From positions 186,001 to 250,000 of the forward strand of contig NZ_BMVE01000008.1 of assembly GCF_014650555.1 (NCBI RefSeq): 64,000 nucleotides of DNA. Reading direction: 5' to 3'. Position 1 is the first letter of the stretch; each line of letters starts with the position of its first letter. Positions 25,585 through 35,227 of the stretch are shown one piece after another. The DNA comes from Streptomyces goshikiensis. Lineage in GTDB: Bacteria; Actinomycetota; Actinomycetes; Streptomycetales; Streptomycetaceae. The notes beneath the pieces are model-generated. The model did not search any database and was not told where the DNA came from. It saw nothing but the letters and a program-made list of their open reading frames with translations. The translations under genes and the position numbers were made by a program.

Positions 25585-26496
25585 ATGACCGCCGAAGAAC
25601 CCTACGTCGTCCAGCCCGCCGCCGGGGTGTACGCCTACGTCCAGCCGGACGGCGGCTGGTGCCTCAACAACGCCGGCTTCGTGAGCGACGGCGGCCGGAC
25701 GCTGCTCATCGACACGGCCGCCACCGAGCGCCGGGCGCTGGCGCTGCGTGACGCGGTGCTGGCGGCCGGGGTGCCGCTGCCGCGCACGGTGGTCAATACC
25801 CATCACCACGGCGACCACACCTACGGCAACGGCGTGTTCGCCCCCGGGGCGCTGATCCTCGGCCACGACAACGCGCGGTCCGAGCAGCTCGCCGCCGGGC
25901 ACCAGCTGGAGATGATCTGGCCCGCCAACGACTTCGGCGCCGTGGAGATCACCCCGCCCGATCTGACGTACAGCGACCGCACGACCCTGCACCTGGGGGA
26001 CACCGAGGTACGGGTCGTCCACCCGGGCGTCGCGCACACCACCGGGGACTCCGTGGTGTGGCTTCCCGAGCGGCGGATCGTGTTCACGGGGGACCTGATC
26101 TTCGCCGGGGGCACGCCGTTCCTGGCGATGGGCTCGCTGTCCGGGTCGCTGCGGGCGCTGGAGCTGCTGCGCTCGCTCGGCGCGGAGACCGTCGTACCGG
26201 GGCACGGGCCGCTGACCGACCCCTCGGCCTACGAGTCCACCGAGCGCTACCTGCGGTACGTGGCCGAGCTGGCCGGGGAGGGCCGGGCGGAGGGCCTGAC
26301 CCCGCTGGAGGTGGCCCGGCGGGCGGAGCTCGGCGAGTTCGCGGCCTGGCGGGAGAGCGAGCGCCTGGTGGCGAACCTGCACCGGGCGTACGCGGAGCTG
26401 GCCGGGGAGCCGGAGGGGGCCCCTCTGGACATCGCGGCGGTGCTGAAGGACATGACGGTGATGAACGGCGGGACGCCGATCCTCTGCCACGCCTGA
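25585..26496 (+). CDS. MBL-fold metallo-hydrolase
   Basis: A 303-aa metallo-beta-lactamase-fold protein. The zinc motif H-H-H-G-D-H (within N-T-H-H-H-G-D-H-T, about residue 74) is intact. Later ligands are visible as H-T-T-G-D (about 152), the aspartate in F-T-G-D-L-I-F-A-G-G and P-G-H-G-P-L. The C-terminal 90 residues are helical (G-L-T-P-L-E-V-A-R-R-A-E-L-G), a feature of a Streptomyces subgroup. The ATG at 25585 has GGGGAGAG upstream. The substrate is unknown; members include lactonases, glyoxalase II-like enzymes and polyketide-associated cyclases. Confidence 0.9.
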   Translation: MTAEEPYVVQPAAGVYAYVQPDGGWCLNNAGFVSDGGRTLLIDTAATERRALALRDAVLAAGVPLPRTVVNTHHHGDHTYGNGVFAPGALILGHDNARSEQLAAGHQLEMIWPANDFGAVEITPPDLTYSDRTTLHLGDTEVRVVHPGVAHTTGDSVVWLPERRIVFTGDLIFAGGTPFLAMGSLSGSLRALELLRSLGAETVVPGHGPLTDPSAYESTERYLRYVAELAGEGRAEGLTPLEVARRAELGEFAAWRESERLVANLHRAYAELAGEPEGAPLDIAAVLKDMTVMNGGTPILCHA

Positions 26497-26626
26497 GCCC
26501 CGCGCCCGAGCAAGACGCCCGAGCAGGACGCCCGAAGCATCACGCCTGGTCCCCGCGCGTCCGGGCCGGACTCCCGCGGCGCGCCCGCCGCGGGGCTCCG
26601 GAACTCTTCCGGCCGAACCCTCTGGA

Positions 26627-26648
26627 CGACATACCGACTGGTCGGCAT
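26627..26648. promoter_or_regulatory. Operator-like palindrome upstream of the phosphotransferase/acyl-CoA dehydrogenase operon
   Basis: ATACCGACTGGTCGGCAT (26631-26648) is an 18-bp palindrome with 7 of 8 arm pairs. The 16-bp core CGACATACCGACTGGT (26627-26642) recurs exactly, on the other strand, at 33758-33773 before the SDR gene. It lies about 50 bp before the first start and is a candidate TetR site. Confidence 0.7.
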
Positions 26649-26698
26649 GATGGCTTCCGTCCGTTCCGTCATCGTCAACTCCGCACGGAGGCGCGCCC

Positions 26699-27751
26699 AT
26701 GACCCCAGCAACAGAGCCCGGCCCGGCCGGCCCCCGCGGCCTCGACCCGGAGCGGCTGCGCGAGTACCTCGACACCGCCCGGCCGGGGCTCGTCACCGGG
26801 GCACTGACCGGCCGGCTGATCGAGGGCGGGCGGTCGAACCTCACGTACGAGGTCACCGACGGCGCCTCCCGCTGGGTGGTGCGCCGCCCGCCCCTGGGCC
26901 ATGTCCTGGCCACCGCGCACGACATGCGGCGCGAGCACCGGGTCATCGCCGCCCTGCACGGCACCGCGGTACCCGTGCCGCGACCGCTCCTGCTGTGCGA
27001 GGACGAGTCGGTGCTCGGCGCGCCGTTCTACGTCATGGAGTACGTGACCGGGACGCCGTACCGGACGGCCGGCGAGCTGGCCGCCATCGGCCCGGAGCGG
27101 ACCCGGCGGGCGGTGCTGGGCCTCGTCGACACCCTGGTCGAGCTGCACGCGGTGGATCCGGAGGCGGTCGGCCTCGGCGGCTTCGGCCGGCCGGAGGGCT
27201 TCCTCGACCGGCAGCTGCGGCGCTGGGGCAAGCAGCTCGCGGCCTCGCGCGGCCGTGAGCTGGCCGGGATCGACGAACTGCACGGCGCGCTCGGCCGGAC
27301 CCTGCCGCACTCCCCCGCCCCGACGGTGGTGCACGGGGACTTCCGGCTCGACAACGTGCTGATCGGCGGCCCGGACGACACGATCCGGGCGGTGCTGGAC
27401 TGGGAGATGTCCACGCTCGGCGATCCGCTGACCGACCTCGGACTGCTGGTGATGTACAGCTCGGACCTGGGCCTGACCGATTCCCCGGTCAGCACGACGA
27501 GCGCGGCGCCCGGCCACCCGGCGCCGGCCGAGCTGATCGAGCGCTACGCCGCCCGCTCGGGGCGGGACACCGGGGCGATCGCCTGGTACACGGCCTTCGC
27601 CTGGTTCAAGCTCGCGGTGATCCTCGAAGGCATCCACTACCGCTACACGCTCGGGCAGACGGTGGGCGCGGGCTTCGACCGGATCGGCGAGCTGGTCCCG
27701 GTCTTCATCGAGCACGGCCTGAGCACCCTCAACGAACTCCAGGAAGGCTGA
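26699..27751 (+). CDS. Phosphotransferase family protein (ACAD10/LvaA-type APH kinase)
   Basis: A 350-aa aminoglycoside-phosphotransferase-fold kinase. The catalytic loop V-V-H-G-D-F-R-L-D-N-V-L (about 213-224) and the metal-binding V-L-D-W-E-M (about 236-241) are intact, and S-N-L-T-Y-E-V is the nucleotide-loop region. It is followed by a 9-bp gap and an acyl-CoA dehydrogenase. The same pair is fused in mammalian ACAD10/ACAD11 and separate in Pseudomonas LvaA/LvaC, where 4-hydroxyacyl-CoA is phosphorylated on the hydroxyl. That role is the best inference here. The operator-like palindrome upstream suggests TetR control by the gene at 30542-31150. Confidence 0.88.
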   Translation: MTPATEPGPAGPRGLDPERLREYLDTARPGLVTGALTGRLIEGGRSNLTYEVTDGASRWVVRRPPLGHVLATAHDMRREHRVIAALHGTAVPVPRPLLLCEDESVLGAPFYVMEYVTGTPYRTAGELAAIGPERTRRAVLGLVDTLVELHAVDPEAVGLGGFGRPEGFLDRQLRRWGKQLAASRGRELAGIDELHGALGRTLPHSPAPTVVHGDFRLDNVLIGGPDDTIRAVLDWEMSTLGDPLTDLGLLVMYSSDLGLTDSPVSTTSAAPGHPAPAELIERYAARSGRDTGAIAWYTAFAWFKLAVILEGIHYRYTLGQTVGAGFDRIGELVPVFIEHGLSTLNELQEG

Positions 27752-27760
27752 GACACACCC

Positions 27761-29020
27761 ATGGACTTCGCATTCGACGCCCGGACCGAGGAACTCCGCG
27801 AGCGGCTGCTCGCGTTCATGGACGAGTACGTGTACCCGGCGGAACCCGTGGCCGCCGAGCAGCGCGCGCGGCTGGCCTCGCCCTGGGACACCCCGGCCGT
27901 CTTCGGTGAACTGAAGGCCGAGGCGCGCCGCCAGGGCCTGTGGAACCTGTTCTTCGTGGACGAGCACGGCTCGCCCGGCGCGGGGCAGGGCTCGGGGCCC
28001 GGCGCGGGGCTGACCAACCTCCAGTACGCCCCGCTCGCCGAGATCACCGGCCGCAGCCCGCACCTGGCGCCGATGGCGACGAACTGCGCGGCCCCGGACA
28101 CCGGGAACATGGAGCTGCTCGCACAGTTCGGCAGCGAGGAGCAGAAGAAGCAGTGGCTGGAGCCGCTGCTGGCGGGGGAGATCCGCTCAGCGTTCGCGAT
28201 GACCGAGCCGGAGGTGGCCTCCTCGGACGCGACGAACATCGAGACCCGCGTGGAGCGTTCGGCCGACGGGGACGCGTACGTGGTCACCGGCCGCAAGTGG
28301 TTCATCTCCGGGGCGATGAACCCGGACTGCAAGGTCTTCATCGTGATGGGCAAGACCGACCCGGAGGGCGCCGATCCGCGCCGCCAGCAGTCGATGATCC
28401 TGGTGCCCCGGGACACCCCGGGCGTCGAGGTGCGCCGGGCGATGACGGTGTACGGGTTCGAGGACCACGAACACGGAGGCCACGCCGAGGTGGTCTTCGA
28501 CGGGGCCCGGGTCCCGGCGGCGAACCTGATCGGCGAGGAGGGCGCCGGCTTCGCCATCGCCCAGGCGCGGCTCGGCCCGGGCCGGATCCACCACTGCATG
28601 CGGCTGATCGGCATGGCGGAGCGGGCGATCGAGCTGATGTGCCGGCGCGCGATCGGCCGTACGGCGTTCGGCAAGGAGCTGGCCGCGCAGGGCGTCGTAC
28701 AGAACTGGATCGCGGACGCCAGGGTCACGGTGGAGCAGCTGCGGCTGCTGGTGCTGAAGACGGCCTGGCTGATGGACACCGTCGGCAACCGGGGCGCGCA
28801 CACCGAGATCCAGGCGATCAAGATCGCGACGCCGCGGGCGGTGGTGGGGATCCTCGACCAGGCGGTGCAGCTGCACGGCGCGGGCGGTGTGAGCCAGGAC
28901 TTCCCGCTGGCCGAACTGTGGGCGGCGGCGCGGACGTTGAGGCTCGCGGACGGACCGGACGAGGTGCACCAGCGCTCGCTGGCCCACCGGGAACTGAAGA
29001 AGTACGCGGGGCTCCGGTGA
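27761..29020 (+). CDS. Acyl-CoA dehydrogenase of the ACAD10/11-LvaC type
   Basis: A 419-aa flavoenzyme. The mid-domain FAD segment F-A-M-T-E-P-E-V-A-S-S-D-A-T-N (about 146-160) and the substrate-side W-F-I-S-G-A (about 178) are present. The region normally holding the catalytic base reads D-G-P-D-E-V-H-Q-R (about 396-404), characteristic of the ACAD10/11-like branch. It lies 9 bp after the phosphotransferase gene, so the two are one operon. It probably eliminates phosphate from, or dehydrogenates, a 4-phospho-acyl-CoA. After it comes a 188-bp promoter region for the protease. Confidence 0.92.
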   Translation: MDFAFDARTEELRERLLAFMDEYVYPAEPVAAEQRARLASPWDTPAVFGELKAEARRQGLWNLFFVDEHGSPGAGQGSGPGAGLTNLQYAPLAEITGRSPHLAPMATNCAAPDTGNMELLAQFGSEEQKKQWLEPLLAGEIRSAFAMTEPEVASSDATNIETRVERSADGDAYVVTGRKWFISGAMNPDCKVFIVMGKTDPEGADPRRQQSMILVPRDTPGVEVRRAMTVYGFEDHEHGGHAEVVFDGARVPAANLIGEEGAGFAIAQARLGPGRIHHCMRLIGMAERAIELMCRRAIGRTAFGKELAAQGVVQNWIADARVTVEQLRLLVLKTAWLMDTVGNRGAHTEIQAIKIATPRAVVGILDQAVQLHGAGGVSQDFPLAELWAAARTLRLADGPDEVHQRSLAHRELKKYAGLR

Positions 29021-29100
29021 ACGTGTAGGAATCGTGCGGGAGTTCGGGCGAACAGGTGTGCGCGGTGAAGGCGATGCGGGGAGCCTTTCAAGAAACCTTG

Positions 29101-29189
29101 TTGAACGAGCCCGAACCCCCGGTACGTTCTTGATTTGCGCCTGTCAATCGGAACAGGGTTCTCCAGAAGCTTGACGCCCCACACGTCAA
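29101..29189 (+). promoter_or_regulatory. Candidate promoter and inverted repeat in the protease leader
   Basis: TTGAAC (29101-29106) and TACGTT (29123-29128), 16 bp apart, fit a housekeeping-type -35/-10 pair. Downstream, TTGACG (29171-29176) and CGTCAA (29184-29189) form an inverted repeat with a 7-nt spacer just before the ribosome-binding site GAGGAGA. It is assigned by eye only. Confidence 0.35.
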
Positions 29190-29208
29190 CACGAGGAGAA
29201 CTCTCCAC

Positions 29209-30408
<1,200 letters not shown>

Positions 30409-30441
30409 CCCCGATGTAGCTCCTCCCCACGTCGGCCCGCT

Positions 30442-30490
30442 CGGCCCGCCCCCCGCACGCCCCCACCAGGGGCGGACGGGGGGCGGGCCG
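30442..30490. terminator. Terminator between protease and TetR genes
   Basis: Perfect 14-bp outer arms CGGCCCGCCCCCCG (30442-30455) and complement (30477-30490) enclose a smaller GCCCC/GGGGC hairpin. It lies between two convergent genes. Confidence 0.75.
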
Positions 30491-30541
30491 TTGTGGCCGC
30501 GGGTCGCCGCCGCGGCCGCCGTCGCGGTCCCGGTGACCCTC

Positions 30542-31150
30542 TCAGGGGCGCAGGGCGCGGAGCAGCAGGTCGGCGAGGTGGTCGGCGACCTGCTGGGGGG
30601 TGAGGGGGCCGTCGGCGCGGTACCAGGTGGACAGGTGGTGGACGGAGCCGAAGTGGTAGTCCACCACCAGGTCCGCCGGGGTGGCCGTGGAGAACACCCC
30701 GGCCTTCTGGCCCTCCTCGACCAGCGCGCGGAAGCGCTCGTGGTAGCGCCGGCGCTCCGCCCGCACCTGCTTGAACTTCTCCGGGCTCAGCTGGTGCATC
30801 GAGCGGAAGAAGATCGCCGCGTCGTCGAGGTTCTCGATGGTGGTCACGACCACGTCGGCGGCCGCGGCCCGCAGCCGCTCCTCGACGGGGGCGCCGGAAT
30901 CGGCCACCGCGTCCAGCCGCTGCTGCTGGAGCCGCAGCATCCGCGCGTACACCTCGTGCAGCAGGTCGTCCTTGGACCCGAAGTAGTGGTACAGCGCGCC
31001 CTTCGTCACTCCGGCCGCCTCGACGATCTCCTGCACGGAGGTGCGGTCGTACCCGCGCTCGGCGAAAAGCCTGGTGGCGACGGCGAGCAGCCGCTGCGGT
31101 ACCGGGGCCTCGTGCGTGCCTTCGGTCTCCGTGGTGGTCCTGGCGGCCAT
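30542..31150 (-). CDS. TetR/AcrR family regulator of the acyl-CoA regulon
   Basis: A 202-aa repressor. The helix-turn-helix segment is T-S-V-Q-E-I-V-E-A-A-G-V-T-K-G-A-L-Y-H-Y (about 34-53), followed by F-G-S-K-D-D-L. The ATG at 31150 is preferred because AAGGAAGG is correctly spaced for it and too close to the GTG nine bases upstream. It is the last gene of the minus-strand set SDR, acyl-CoA synthetase, TetR, and lies 64 bp after the synthetase. I infer that it binds the shared CGACATACCGACTGGT sites, with an acyl-CoA as the likely ligand. Confidence 0.9.
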   Translation of the reverse strand: MAARTTTETEGTHEAPVPQRLLAVATRLFAERGYDRTSVQEIVEAAGVTKGALYHYFGSKDDLLHEVYARMLRLQQQRLDAVADSGAPVEERLRAAAADVVVTTIENLDDAAIFFRSMHQLSPEKFKQVRAERRRYHERFRALVEEGQKAGVFSTATPADLVVDYHFGSVHHLSTWYRADGPLTPQQVADHLADLLLRALRP

Positions 31151-31214
31151 GGCGCTCACCTTCCTTGTCTGATCCCTCGCCTGTACGGCGACCCGCGCGG
31201 GCGTCCGGCTGTTT

Positions 31215-32951
31215 TCAGCCGCGCTCGCGCAGTTCCCGTCGCAGGATCTTGCCACTGGTCGTCTTCGGCAGAACAGGCAGGATCTCCACCTGTCGCGGGT
31301 ATTTGTACGCGGCGATGCGCTCGGCGCAGTACGCGGACAGCTCCGCCGGCTCGGCGTGGGCCCCGGGGCGCAGGCTGACGTACGCCTTCACGCTCTCCCC
31401 GCGGTAGGGGTCGGGGACCCCGACGACGGCCGCCTCGCGGACGGCGGGGTGGGTGTAGAGGACGTCCTCGACCTCGCGCGGCCAGACCTTGAAGCCCGAC
31501 GCGTTGATCATGTCCTTCTTGCGGTCGACGACGTAGAGCCAGCCGTCGGCGTCCATGAACCCGACGTCCCCGGTGCGCAGTTCGCCGTCCGGGAAGGTCA
31601 GCGCGGTCTCGGCGGGCAGCCCCCAGTAGCCGGGCACGACCTGGGGGCCGCGGACGACGATCTCGCCGGTCTCGCCGAAGGGCAGCTCGGCGCCGTGCTC
31701 GTCGAGGACGCGGACGACGGTGTCGGCGCCCGGGACCCCGACGGAGAGGGTGCCGGAGACCGGGTCGACGGGTGCCTCGCGGTGCGCGGGCACGGTGGCG
31801 CAGGCGGCGGTGGACTCGGTGAGGCCGTATCCGCCCCGCAGGTAGAAGCCGAAGGCGGTGCGCAGCCGTTCCACGAGGGCGGGCGGGAGCGGGGCGCCGC
31901 CGCTGGAGAGCACCCGGAACGAGGCGAAGTGGTCCGGGGTGACGTCCGGGTGGGCGGCGAGGGCCATGAACGCGGTCGCCGGGCCGACGGCGTAGTCGGG
32001 GCGGTGTTCGAGGAAGGCGTCGAGGACGACGCCCGCGTCGAAGCGGTGGGCCAGGACGAGGGTGCCGGCGTTGGTGAAGCAGGCGGCGAGCTCGCAGACC
32101 ATCCCGGTGATGTGGAAGAGCGGGGCGAGGGCGAAGTAGCGCGCGCCCTCGGGGATGGGGTGGCCGGTGACCTGCCGCAGGGCGTTGTGGGTGAGCGCCC
32201 CGTGGGGGTTCATGGCGCCCTTGGGGGTGCCGGAGGTCCCGGAGGTGTAGCTGATGAGGGCGGTGTCGGCGGCGGTGAGGCCCGGGTCCGGCGGGGCCGG
32301 GTGGCCGCGCCGGGCCACCGTGACGAGGTCGTCGACATCGGAGTCGGCGTCGGCGGGCCGGCCCGGCTGCCCGAGCGCGAGGACGCGTATGTCGTTGCGG
32401 CTCTGGAAGTCCAGGTCGGAGGCGGTCAGCGTGGTCCGCAGGGCGGTCCCGTACGCGGCCTCGCGCAGGTACCCGCCCCAGGCGCGGGCCTCGCAGACCA
32501 GCGCGACGGCCCCGGAGTCGCGCAGGATGTGCCCCACTTCGGCTGATTTGTACATCGGGTTGAGCGGGACGACCACCGCCCCGGCCTTCCACGCGCCGAG
32601 CACGGCGAGCGCGAAGTGCGGGGTGTTCTGGAGCATGACCGCGACCCGGTCGCCCCGGCCGATCCCCCGCCCGGCCAGGTGTCCGGCGACGGAGTCGGAG
32701 AGGGCGTCGGCCTCGGCGTAGCCGATCCGGCCGTCGAAGTAGGCCAGCGCGGTGCGCTCGGGGGCCCGGGCGGCGGCGGCCCGGAAGGCGTCCAGCACGC
32801 TGGGCGGGGGTGCGACGGGGGCCAGCTGGGCGGGGCTGAGCCGCCCGAGCCAGGGCTTCGCCCCGTACCGGGACGGCGCGTCGGCGGCCCCGGCCCCGGC
32901 TTCGGCCTCGGCCTCGGCCTCGGCCCCGGCCTCGGGGGCAAGGTCGGTCAC
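31215..32951 (-). CDS. AMP-dependent acyl-CoA synthetase
   Basis: A 578-aa ANL-superfamily ligase that activates a carboxylic acid through an acyl-adenylate. The P-loop Y-T-S-G-T-S-G-T-P-K-G (about 228-238), the G-Y-G-L-T-E-S motif, the A8-type T-G-D-V and the C-terminal catalytic lysine in T-T-S-G-K-I-L-R-R are intact. The first 30 residues are Ala/Glu low complexity. Its GTG start overlaps the SDR stop by 4 bp (GTGA). Fatty or hydroxy-fatty acid is the likely substrate class. It is part of the regulon headed by the operator at 33758. Confidence 0.93.
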   Translation of the reverse strand: MTDLAPEAGAEAEAEAEAGAGAADAPSRYGAKPWLGRLSPAQLAPVAPPPSVLDAFRAAAARAPERTALAYFDGRIGYAEADALSDSVAGHLAGRGIGRGDRVAVMLQNTPHFALAVLGAWKAGAVVVPLNPMYKSAEVGHILRDSGAVALVCEARAWGGYLREAAYGTALRTTLTASDLDFQSRNDIRVLALGQPGRPADADSDVDDLVTVARRGHPAPPDPGLTAADTALISYTSGTSGTPKGAMNPHGALTHNALRQVTGHPIPEGARYFALAPLFHITGMVCELAACFTNAGTLVLAHRFDAGVVLDAFLEHRPDYAVGPATAFMALAAHPDVTPDHFASFRVLSSGGAPLPPALVERLRTAFGFYLRGGYGLTESTAACATVPAHREAPVDPVSGTLSVGVPGADTVVRVLDEHGAELPFGETGEIVVRGPQVVPGYWGLPAETALTFPDGELRTGDVGFMDADGWLYVVDRKKDMINASGFKVWPREVEDVLYTHPAVREAAVVGVPDPYRGESVKAYVSLRPGAHAEPAELSAYCAERIAAYKYPRQVEILPVLPKTTSGKILRRELRERG

Positions 32952-33712
32952 GGGGTCTCCCAGGTGCGCTGGAGGCGGTTCATGCCGCTGAGCCAGCGGT
33001 CCGGGTCGGTCGCGCGGGCGGCGTAGAAGTCCGCGACCTCGGGGTGCGGGAGGATCAAGAACCGGCCCTTCTCCATGCCGTCGAACAGCGCGTCCGCGAC
33101 CGCTTCCGGCTCGATCGCGGTCGGCGCCAGGACGAGGTCGCCCGCCGAGCCCGCGGCGGTCAGCATGTCGGTGCGCACCCCCTGCGGGCAGATCGCGTGG
33201 ACCTGGACGCCCCGGTGGCGGTAGGTCAGCGAGAGCCATTCCGCGAAGGCGAGGGCACCGTGCTTGGTGACACTGTACGGCGCGGCCCCGATCATGGTCA
33301 GCAGCCCGGCGGCGGAGACGGTGGACACGAAGCGGCCGCTCCCCCGCTCCAGCCAGTCCGGCAGCAGCGCGCGGGCGGCGCGGACATGGGCCATGACGTT
33401 GACGTCCCAGGCCGCCTCCCACACGGCCTCGTCGGCGAACGCGTCGCCGCCCGAGGCGAGTCCGGCGTTGGCGCAGTAGACGTCCACCCGGCCGCCGAGG
33501 GCCTCGCGGGCCTCCCCGACGATCGCGGAGGCGTCACCGGGCACGGCGATCGCGCGGGCTCCGATGTCACCGGCGACGGAGGCGGCCTTGGCGGGGTCGA
33601 GGTCGTTGACCACGACGGTGGCCCCCTCGGCGGCGAAGCGCCGCGCGAGGGCGGCGCCGATACCGCCGCCCGCTCCGGTGACGACGACTCGCTGGTCCTG
33701 GTACGCGCTCAC
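32948..33712 (-). CDS. Short-chain dehydrogenase/reductase
   Basis: A 254-aa NAD(P)-dependent oxidoreductase. The cofactor motif T-G-A-G-G-G-I-G (about 12-19), N-A-G (about 82-84) and the catalytic Ser/Y-x-x-x-K (S-A-A then Y-S-V-T-K, about 150) are all present. The GTG at 33712 gives M-S-A-Y-Q-D-Q and has AGAGG well spaced; the GTG at 33721 does not. Its acidic N-D-L-D after strand two suggests NAD preference. It is co-transcribed and translationally coupled with the acyl-CoA synthetase, downstream of the operator at 33758-33773. It may oxidise a hydroxyacyl-CoA intermediate. Confidence 0.93.
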   Translation of the reverse strand: MSAYQDQRVVVTGAGGGIGAALARRFAAEGATVVVNDLDPAKAASVAGDIGARAIAVPGDASAIVGEAREALGGRVDVYCANAGLASGGDAFADEAVWEAAWDVNVMAHVRAARALLPDWLERGSGRFVSTVSAAGLLTMIGAAPYSVTKHGALAFAEWLSLTYRHRGVQVHAICPQGVRTDMLTAAGSAGDLVLAPTAIEPEAVADALFDGMEKGRFLILPHPEVADFYAARATDPDRWLSGMNRLQRTWETP

Positions 33713-33757
33713 GGGGATCACCTCTCGGGGGCTGCTGCCGGATTCCCGGGCAGACTA

Positions 33758-33773
33758 ACCAGTCGGTATGTCG
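33758..33773. promoter_or_regulatory. Second copy of the acyl-CoA regulon operator
   Basis: Read on the minus strand the site is CGACATACCGACTGGT, identical over 16 bp to 26627-26642. It lies about 45 bp before the SDR start and about 35 bp before the oppositely oriented muramidase gene. Confidence 0.7.
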
Positions 33774-33806
33774 GGGCGGAAGAGGGCTGCGCCCTAGCGT
33801 GGCGGG

Positions 33807-35120
33807 ATGACTCTGTCGCGACGGGGATTGCTGGGACTGGCGGGAACCTCGGGGGCCCTGGGGTCGATCGGGGCTACTTCCGCCGGCCCGGCAGCCGCCG
33901 GCACCGGGGCCGCGGCCCCGGCGATCGCCCCCGTGACCGCGGCCCCGGTAGCCACGGCTCCGGATGCCGGCCGGGTGCGGACCGGGTTCGAGCGGCTCGC
34001 CGCCGACGGGTACGGCGCACTGGCCGGACAGCGGATCGGGGTGGTCACCAACCCCACCGGGATCACGGCCGACGCCCGGCACCTGGTCGACGTACTGCAC
34101 GCGGACGAGCGGGTGGACCTGGTCGCGGTGTTCGGCCCGGAACACGGGTTCCGGGGGACGGCGCAGGCCGGCGGATCGGAGGGCGCCGGGCGCGATCCGG
34201 CAACCGGCCTGCCGGTGCACGACACGTACGGCAAGAGCGGGCAGCAGCTCGCGGACGTGTTCACCGCGGCCGGGATCGACACGGTCGTCTTCGACATCCA
34301 GGACGTCGGGGCGCGCTTCTACACCTACATCTGGACCCTCTACGACTGCATGCGCGCGGCCGCGCTCGCCGGCAAGGCGGTGGTGGTCCTGGACCGCCCC
34401 AACCCGGTGGGCGGCCGGCGCGCGGCCGGTCCGGTGCTGGAGCGGCCGTACGCGAGCTTCGTGGGCCGGGAGCCGATCGCGCTCGCGCACGGGATGACGG
34501 CGGCGGAGCTGGCCCTGCTCTTCAACGGCGAGTTCCTGGCCGCGAACCCGGTCGCGCTGCGGACGGTACGGATGACCGGCTGGCGGCGGGAGCTCCACTT
34601 CGGCGCCACCGGCCTGCCGTGGGTGCCGCCGAGCCCGAACGTGCCGACGCCGGACACGGCCCTCGCGTACGCCGGCACCTGCCTGTTCGAGGGCACGAAC
34701 CTGTCGGAGGGCCGGGGTACGACCACTCCCTTCGAGGTGCTGGGCGCGGAGGGCCTGGACCGGCGCTGGGCGGAGGCGGCGAACGCGCTGGAGCTGCCGG
34801 GGGTGTGGTTCCGGGAGGCGTACTTCACCCCGGCCTTCTCCAAGTTCACGGGGAAGCCGTGCGGCGGGGTCCGGCTGCTCGTTCACGACCGGGCGGCCTT
34901 CGATCCGGTGCGGGCGGGGATCGGGCTGCTGGTCACCGCGCGGCGCGTCTGGAGCGGCTTCGCCTGGCGCGCGGACCACTGGATCGACCGGCTGACCGGA
35001 TCGGACCGGGTGCGCACCCTCGTGGACGCGGGGGCGGGGGTGGAGGAGATCGCGGGCGACTGGGCGGCGGGGCTGGAACGTTTCGCGGCGGTGCGCGAGC
35101 GGTACCTCCTCTACCCGTGA
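33807..35120 (+). CDS. DUF1343/NamZ-like exo-beta-N-acetylmuramidase, exported
   Basis: A 437-aa protein of the YbbC/NamZ family. NamZ removes terminal MurNAc from the non-reducing end of peptidoglycan fragments. The conserved segments T-N-P-T-G-I-T, F-G-P-E-H-G-F-R-G, D-I-Q-D-V-G-A-R-F-Y-T-Y and F-E-G-T-N-L-S-E-G-R-G-T-T are intact and contain the catalytic and substrate residues described for NamZ. The N-terminus L-S-R-R-G-L-L-G-L-A-G resembles a twin-arginine signal, so folded export is likely. It may be partly controlled from the operator region upstream. No other cell-wall recycling gene is nearby. Confidence 0.92.
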   Translation: MTLSRRGLLGLAGTSGALGSIGATSAGPAAAGTGAAAPAIAPVTAAPVATAPDAGRVRTGFERLAADGYGALAGQRIGVVTNPTGITADARHLVDVLHADERVDLVAVFGPEHGFRGTAQAGGSEGAGRDPATGLPVHDTYGKSGQQLADVFTAAGIDTVVFDIQDVGARFYTYIWTLYDCMRAAALAGKAVVVLDRPNPVGGRRAAGPVLERPYASFVGREPIALAHGMTAAELALLFNGEFLAANPVALRTVRMTGWRRELHFGATGLPWVPPSPNVPTPDTALAYAGTCLFEGTNLSEGRGTTTPFEVLGAEGLDRRWAEAANALELPGVWFREAYFTPAFSKFTGKPCGGVRLLVHDRAAFDPVRAGIGLLVTARRVWSGFAWRADHWIDRLTGSDRVRTLVDAGAGVEEIAGDWAAGLERFAAVRERYLLYP

Positions 35121-35227
35121 CGCGTTCACCGCGGCGGTCTCGTCACCGGTCACGTCACGGGGCTGGCAGGGCGGGCGCGGCAGCGGGATGCTGACCGCAC
35201 CGGAGGCACGGCGTGGAGGGGGACGTC